A DNA stretch of 64,000 nt from Psococerastis gibbosa (taxonomy: Eukaryota > Arthropoda > Insecta > Psocodea > Psocidae), in assembly GCA_963971405.1 (NCBI GenBank), contig OZ020487.1, positions 17,705,344 to 17,769,343 of the forward strand, written 5' to 3'. Both the position numbers and the translations under genes were made by a program. Numbering within the stretch: the first letter of the stretch is position 1; each line of letters begins with the position of its first letter. The notes under the pieces were generated by a model. It had not been told where the DNA came from, did no database searches, and saw nothing but the letters and a program-made list of their open reading frames with translations. This document shows positions 58,505 through 64,000 of the stretch, piece after piece.

Positions 58505-60319
58505 CTATTTATATGGCAAAGTAAAAAGAGCCTTTCGCGTTATTAATTTCTTTTCCCTGCCCACTTTTTGCTTTGATTCCCATTTCCACTTGGCTACTAC
58601 ACTATGCATATTTTCCAACATAAAAACTGAAATTGCGGCAGTTAAGGTCATGAAAAATAAATAGAAGGCGCCAGTCAGCGCTTCGAGGGAAATGGGTTGA
58701 TTTTCCCTGTATAGTCTAACTTTCTTTTCATTCAAATGATTATTTCTCCACCAAATAGGGAATCCTCCTTCCAACAGAGTCTGAATCATATCATCAAGAA
58801 ATGGAGCTAGAGGATGACCAGGAGAGAGGAGGAATGAAAATGGCAGCGTCATAAATTTTTCATTCAAAATTGCAAACATTAGCCTGCCCTCGCTGTCAAA
58901 CAGGCCACTTTTTCCCAAGTAATGGTACATTGGTATCTCTGGACCCATAAACCCTTCAGTTCCAGCAAAGGAAGGAATGTCTGGTGTGAATGCAAATGCA
59001 TGTAAATTCTTCTTCTGCAGCCCTAACCATATAGGAGAATCACTAACGTTAGCTAACCCTCTATAAATTTCGTAAAAATTCATCCGAATATTTCGGTTGA
59101 TTACATCGGACATTGAACGAATAGGCGGATAAGTTAGTTTATTTGATAAGACATGAATTAAAGCAGCTTGGAATAAAACTGTCGTGTGACAGCTGAATAT
59201 GTAAAATACCAAAAACAAAAGTTTGAGCACACGGCTGCGAGTGTTTTGCACCGGCAGGAACAAAAATGTAGATACAGAATCAAGGACGCTGTTACTAAAA
59301 TACTGTTGTGAATCATTAGTAATAAAATTAGCAATCACGATTGCAGAAGTCATTACAGAAAAAGAACCAATCAACCACAGCCAGTTATCATTGGGAATAG
59401 CGGACTTTAACTTTTGTACGCTAGGAATAAATCCTGGGACAGGAACAAACCATGCTAAATGATCTTCTGATGAAGATTTTGAGAGAGTAGAAAATCGGGC
59501 GTACTCAAGGCGATGCTGAAATCCGCCGGTTGCGATATCAAGTTTTTGTTCATATAATATTTCCAAGCATCCCGCAGGTCTACCAGAAGGTGTCATAAAA
59601 TTCCAAAATTCGTAAGCGGATAATATACTTATCGAGGGGATGAGATGAAAACGATCGAAAAACGTTTTTAAAATTAAGAAATCAACCCCTTTATCTGGGG
59701 CAATGACATAAGGAAATATTTCGGCAGCAGCTACAGACACCGGACAATTATTTAAGTTTGTTGTTATTTTTTCTGGAAATATATTGTAATTTTTAATTTT
59801 GGTTACATTTACTAAGCCGGTACATGTATTTTTGGCGTATGGAAACCAAGTTAGAAACTGTCCGGGCAAATTCTTAGGTAAAATAGTTACATCAATAGCT
59901 TTTGTTCTTTCCCAAAAACGAGACAACCAACTATTGGCTAATCGTTCATCTTCAACGTAGACCAAAGTTTTAGTAGCTGGTCTCCAAATAGCACTATCCC
60001 TGAGTACTTCAATGCAGTCTTCTCTGAGAGATGGGTCCAGACTAACGATGGCATGAGTAGGCTGTTGCAGATAAGGGTGGGAATCCAAGCTTAATTCAGC
60101 TTTGCATTCAAAAACCATGACAGGAATATTTGATGCAATTAATTTCACACTGTCCTCAAATAACTGGCTATCTCGCATTAGTTTTCTGTCAGAAAGTATG
60201 GAAACGTAGCCGTATCCAAAATATTTGGCTTGAATTACATTTAAATCCTCAAGAAGCTCTTGGTTGGTGTGGACACTTACATACCGCATAACAAACAATA
60301 ACAACGCGTTATAAGCCAT
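58505..60319 (-). CDS. Divergent ionotropic receptor (chemosensory IR), single exon
   Basis: 604-residue ligand-gated channel subunit of the ionotropic receptor family (variant ionotropic glutamate receptors), expected in the dendritic membrane of sensory neurons. A hydrophobic N-terminus (1-16) fits a signal peptide. An extracellular N-terminal region is followed by the ligand-binding S1 half (about 195-305), M1 (313-332), a short pore segment (about 345-357), M3 (364-392, FYIFSCHTTVLFQAALI), the S2 half (395-540) and M4 (546-568, ISLEALTGAFYLFFMTL). It is intronless, as many divergent IRs are. The ATG at 60319 gives the signal peptide. About 40% of positions look shared with the next IR at 62253-64000 by eye, including HPYL, TWFPY, CPV/CPF, GHPL and EGGFP. 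The ligand is unknown. Confidence 0.9.
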   Translation of the reverse strand: MAYNALLLFVMRYVSVHTNQELLEDLNVIQAKYFGYGYVSILSDRKLMRDSQLFEDSVKLIASNIPVMVFECKAELSLDSHPYLQQPTHAIVSLDPSLREDCIEVLRDSAIWRPATKTLVYVEDERLANSWLSRFWERTKAIDVTILPKNLPGQFLTWFPYAKNTCTGLVNVTKIKNYNIFPEKITTNLNNCPVSVAAAEIFPYVIAPDKGVDFLILKTFFDRFHLIPSISILSAYEFWNFMTPSGRPAGCLEILYEQKLDIATGGFQHRLEYARFSTLSKSSSEDHLAWFVPVPGFIPSVQKLKSAIPNDNWLWLIGSFSVMTSAIVIANFITNDSQQYFSNSVLDSVSTFLFLPVQNTRSRVLKLLFLVFYIFSCHTTVLFQAALIHVLSNKLTYPPIRSMSDVINRNIRMNFYEIYRGLANVSDSPIWLGLQKKNLHAFAFTPDIPSFAGTEGFMGPEIPMYHYLGKSGLFDSEGRLMFAILNEKFMTLPFSFLLSPGHPLAPFLDDMIQTLLEGGFPIWWRNNHLNEKKVRLYRENQPISLEALTGAFYLFFMTLTAAISVFMLENMHSVVAKWKWESKQKVGREKKLITRKALFTLPYK

Positions 60320-62252
60320 ATTGTTTTAATTCGAACCCCACTTAAAGGATAGTCACAGAGTCGGTGATACAAACTTTTATAATAACCTAACTCTGATTGG
60401 AACGATCGAATCGACACTGAATGATGCCTCAAAATGCAATTGGTAGACATGGCCCAAAATGAAACTTCAGATTATTATCTACTATAAACATAAGTTTTAC
60501 TAAACAAAGATATTAGGCGAGGGTGTTATTTTTTCTTAGCTTAGGGGGTATTTGAAGGGGGGTCCCATCCGCTACATTTGCTTAGCTAATATCTTCCCGT
60601 AATATACTTTTAATAGCTGTGAAAATGCATCAAGCCCACATTAATTCAAGTGCATGTATACATTTCATAAAATATTGAAGACAAGGCTAAGCATGCAAGG
60701 GAAGTTTATGGGCAAAAATATTTGCACCATTCCCTCGTGCATGCGATGGTAGCCAACAAAATTTAAGTACCTATGTATTTATATACTATCTGAGGAATTA
60801 ATACAAACAAGCGTTTGCTTCAAGAGTAAATACGTAAAAGACAGAAGAAATCCAAACACATTTGAGGTCCCAGCAACGTGGTTTTTACGAAATGTCTTTT
60901 TGTCGGTCGGTGATCTGTAACTTGATAGAATTTTATGAAATTCGGCATGTACCTGTACGACTAAAATGTTTTCCCAAAAATGGCTGGCCTCGACGATTTC
61001 TTTTAAATTCCCATAGATAGGGGTATTCACTATCCGGTATTTAGCAAGCTAAACCGTATTAAATATGTAAAATAGAGAATCCCATTTCCGATCGTAAATT
61101 ATAACAGTACAAAATTATTTAGTGCGACACGGAAATTTAGCGAACCGTAACTAAATCCATCGTGAATGTAAATTTAAGCGTAAATTTGTGTAATTACCAT
61201 AGCGCGGCCATGACCGTTTTAGTTATCTGAAAGTTGCACCATTTCTTCTTTAAATGTTTTTTTTGTTTTCCAATTTATACGTAGTATAAGGAAAGCTTTG
61301 TGATGGTTATATTCCAAGATTTCAACGGATTTACACGTTTTGAGGTCCCAGGAACCAAAAAAGTCTGTCTGTTCATCGATTTCCGGGCAAACTACTCAGT
61401 CGATTTTGATGAAATTTTGCATTTCACAAACAGGCTCGTCCTAAAGGGTCTCCTCCTACTGTTATTATACTATTAAAATAATTGTAAATCTATATTTTGA
61501 AGGAAATACAATTTTACTTTACCTGACTTTACCAAATTTTAATTAAAAATGACTAAAAGATAATTTTTCTGCGAAACTTTTCTATCGATGATTTCTACCT
61601 TCAGGCATGTTCTAGGTGTTAAATTTAGTAACGAAACCGGACAGGTTGCTTCCCAAAAAAAAAACTATTTGGTTTTGTGCAAAAAATAACCCATTTTCTC
61701 TATCTACTAATTGATAAATTGGAAAGCATCTTCGAGTAAACTCGGACCCGTTCTTTAAATAAATAAGAATTGATTATGGTATATAGGTGCATAGAACTGT
61801 TGATGTATATCCTCTACTTATATGCTCGTATTGACATGATTCGTAATATTAGACTGGGCTAGTTGTGCGTGCTTGTGGTCGAGCGGTTAAGACGACGCCC
61901 CGGTTAGGCGTAGACCGTGAGTTGGAATCCCGCAAGGCCCAGTTTCTCTATATCCTCTAATTTCGGTTATAACGTGGAGGTTACCTCTTCAACCAAAGTT
62001 AATTTAATGTGTTATATTATACTCCATATAATACTGCAATATATGTGTAAAGCATTGCCTTTGTGGCATTAAATAAGCTCACAGACTTGTTCGGTTAGAT
62101 CGTTGTGTAGCTGTGCTAATACTGCAATATAATGTGATATGTACCAACGTGTGTCAACTAACAAATTAAGATAGTTTTTGGAATGGATCGTATTCTATAA
62201 CTTGTAGGCGTGAAGCGAATTTATTTCTTCTTTTCACCACTAATCCTTTTCT
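60320..62252. repeat. Spacer between the two IR genes with repeat X fragments
   Basis: Inverted partial repeat X copies lie at about 60850-61010 and 61262-61745 (the latter from CCAATTTATACGTAGTATA to TAATTGATAAATTGGAAAGC, with an internal deletion). A SINE follows at 61861-62010. No other gene is seen. Confidence 0.65.
61861..62010 (+). repeat. tRNA-derived SINE
   Basis: The tRNA-like head has an A box TGGTCGAGCGG (61876-61886) and a B box AGTTGGAATCC (61920-61930), resembling Leu/Ser-type tRNAs. The tail CCTCTAATTTCGGTTATAACG and GGTTACCTCTTCAACC is shared with the pair at 36.6 kb. The acceptor stem does not close and the tail is repeated elsewhere, so it is a SINE rather than a tRNA gene. 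Confidence 0.78.
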
Positions 62253-64000
62253 TCAGTGCACACAAGAAGATTTCTTTATTAAGATAAATTCATGCGCGAC
62301 TTCTAAAATGAAAAATAACAACGCGACAACAAGCAGGAGCGAAATAAGTTGGAATGCACCAATGAGAGACTCAACTGACAAAGGCCGATTTTCTCTGGAG
62401 GAAATCCCAGGAGAGTTTTCTTTATATTTCAGCAACCAATAGCTCGGAAATCCTCCTTCAACTAACCTCTGAGTTAATTTTTCAAATAAAGACAGAAGAG
62501 GATGTCCCGGCGCCATCAGAAAAGATGTCGGAATAGCCATGAAGTTTTCATTAAGGCGGAAAAACAAAGTGTTTCCCTCAGTGTCGTAAATTTTAGACTG
62601 ACGTAAGTAAAAAGGAGTTGGTGCGACAGGCCCCATAAAAACACCTGTACCTTTGAAAGCAAACTCTCGGTACGGCACTACAAAAGCAAAATTGTAAAGC
62701 TTTCTTTTCTCTAGTTCCTGCCATAATTTTGTTTCACTTTCATTAACGAATACTCTGTGGATTTGATAGAAATAAAATCCCAAATTGCGATCTAATGCCT
62801 CCTGTACGGAAGCTACAGGCTTTTCTGTCACTTTATTTGAAAGAATTCGAATCAATGCTGACTGATACATAGTAGTAATGTGACAACTAAAAATATACAG
62901 ACAGAGAAAAAGAACTCGAATTTGTGTATTTTTAGACTCTGAAATTGGTAAAAATAAATAGACCGAGAACGTATCAAAAATGCAGTCGGTTGCAGTTGAA
63001 TACGTGTATTTGGAAACACAATTCAGGAAAACGGCTGCAAAAGTTATAAACAGCCAATAAGAAACTATAAATATCCAGGCTCTTAAAGGAATGGCACGTT
63101 GTAATTTTTGTATATTCGGAATAAGGCCGGGAACTGGGGCAAACCACCCTAAATAGTCTTCCGTATGAAATCGCACAATGTCTGCGTATCTCTCGTAATC
63201 ATATGTTGGTTGCAACCCTCCGGCCGCGAAATCTCCCCTGTTATCGTTAATAATGTCTAAAAAACCCCCCAACTTACCATTTCTGTCCAAAGTATTCCAA
63301 AAATTATACGCACTCAAGGTTACTATGCATGGCTGAAGATTTAAATGGTCTAAAATAGCACCCCACACTAAGTACTCCACTCCTGCATTAGGTGGTAAAA
63401 TGAAAGGAAATATTCGAGCAGTGATGCCTATGAACGGACAGTTGTTAAAATTGGTGGGTAGTTTGTCCGGAAAAAGTGTTTCTTTCGTTAATTCCATTAT
63501 GCTTTTAACTTCACTACACTCGGACTTTTTATAAGGAAACCAAGTCAGATATTTAGTTTTTCCCCCCACACTAGCCACAGTCACATTTATAGCCCTAGTT
63601 CTATTCCATAAAACTGTAAGCCAACCAATTACAGTAGTCTCATCATCTACAACAACTAAATTATTTCCTCGACTATTCCACACTGCATTGTTTCGTAGGT
63701 GCTCAACACACGGAGCTTTTGAAAACTCTTTGACACATAAAATGCCACTTCGGGGTTTCGGAAGGTAAGGGTGGGTATCTACCGTTACATCATCATTACA
63801 CTGGAATAACATAACAGGAACATTGCTTGATATTTCTGGAATGATGTTACTGAATGTTACAAAATGTTCGATTGAGTACCGATCAAAAATAATGGATACG
63901 TAGCCACGATTGAAATATTTTCCTTGAAAGTCTTTTAAATCAAATAAAAATGTATTATTATTATGATTGTATGCAATTGAAGTGCTAATGTAGATGAACA
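62253..64000 (-). CDS. Divergent ionotropic receptor, 5' end beyond the window
   Basis: The frame is open from the stop at 62253 to the window edge, giving 581 visible residues. Upstream of the Met at 63812 the frame continues for 62 codons that align with the N-terminal region of the 58505-60319 paralogue (GRGYVSIIFD-like GYVSI block, NVPVM against NIPVM). That Met is therefore internal. The last two bases in the window are TG, so the initiator ATG could begin one base outside. Counting from the Met at 63812: M1 about 245-264, pore about 278-290, M3 298-326, M4 482-504. Conserved SCH..T in M3, APGHPL and EGGFP. A membrane receptor as for its neighbour, with the same orientation. Confidence 0.9.
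   Translation of the reverse strand, partial: FIYISTSIAYNHNNNTFLFDLKDFQGKYFNRGYVSIIFDRYSIEHFVTFSNIIPEISSNVPVMLFQCNDDVTVDTHPYLPKPRSGILCVKEFSKAPCVEHLRNNAVWNSRGNNLVVVDDETTVIGWLTVLWNRTRAINVTVASVGGKTKYLTWFPYKKSECSEVKSIMELTKETLFPDKLPTNFNNCPFIGITARIFPFILPPNAGVEYLVWGAILDHLNLQPCIVTLSAYNFWNTLDRNGKLGGFLDIINDNRGDFAAGGLQPTYDYERYADIVRFHTEDYLGWFAPVPGLIPNIQKLQRAIPLRAWIFIVSYWLFITFAAVFLNCVSKYTYSTATDCIFDTFSVYLFLPISESKNTQIRVLFLCLYIFSCHITTMYQSALIRILSNKVTEKPVASVQEALDRNLGFYFYQIHRVFVNESETKLWQELEKRKLYNFAFVVPYREFAFKGTGVFMGPVAPTPFYLRQSKIYDTEGNTLFFRLNENFMAIPTSFLMAPGHPLLSLFEKLTQRLVEGGFPSYWLLKYKENSPGISSRENRPLSVESLIGAFQLISLLLVVALLFFILEVAHEFILIKKSSCVH

Noticed and set aside
61861..61935. Functional tRNA gene
   Set aside because: A and B boxes are present but the stems do not close, and the sequence continues into a tail shared with another copy, typical of a SINE.
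63810..63812. Met at 63812 as the start of the second IR
   Set aside because: The frame stays open upstream to the window edge and those residues align with the N-terminal region of the neighbouring IR.

Overview
This window is a repeat-rich animal nuclear sequence, almost certainly from an arthropod and probably an insect. The introns are spliceosomal (GT-AG), there are two divergent chemosensory ionotropic receptors of the insect/protostome type, and DNA transposons, LINE remnants and tRNA-derived SINEs are abundant. A hemipteran-like insect is my guess; the order is not established by anything I can see.

Six genes can be supported, and all lie on the minus strand. Reading down the minus strand from the right edge: (1) an ionotropic receptor that runs off the window end (62253-64000) and (2) a complete single-exon relative (58505-60319), forming a tandem pair; (3) the small mitochondrial translocase subunit TIMM9 in two exons (45754-46842); (4) a seven-exon SGNH-fold hydrolase-like gene, 5' end not found (32817-38769), with all four SGNH blocks and a long acidic insert; (5) CLASRP, an SR-related splicing regulator that I rebuilt from 15 phase-compatible exons (12199-29757, 722 residues); and (6) an intronless TMEM69-like gene (19988-20635) inside CLASRP intron 9 on the same strand.

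The rest is mobile DNA. The most striking family is a set of foldback (palindromic) MITEs with GGCG ends, usually flanked by a 3-bp T-rich duplication. They share an apical block TGACGTGGTAGCAGACATT, but their mid-arm sequence differs from copy to copy while staying self-complementary within each copy. Eleven copies sit at 3.5, 12.8, 17.0, 22.9, 23.5, 32.0, 32.6, 40.7, 42.0, 42.4 and 46.0 kb. They lie in introns of CLASRP and TIMM9, 16 bp from a CLASRP splice donor and 21 bp after the SGNH stop codon.

A second notable structure is an 8.3-kb element (46971-55292). It has roughly 100-bp terminal inverted repeats and a perfect 9-bp target duplication (TTCATTTAT), and it is filled mainly with a decayed tandem array of about 530-bp units. 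Other elements include several TA- or TTAA-flanked MITEs (two with paralogous empty sites in the window), a 5'-truncated LINE with a 12-bp target duplication, head-to-head SINEs, a mariner transposase remnant, and a 1.35-kb element studded with about a dozen copies of a TCAGATTA motif in both orientations.

0-12 kb and 55.3-57.1 kb contain no gene I can support.
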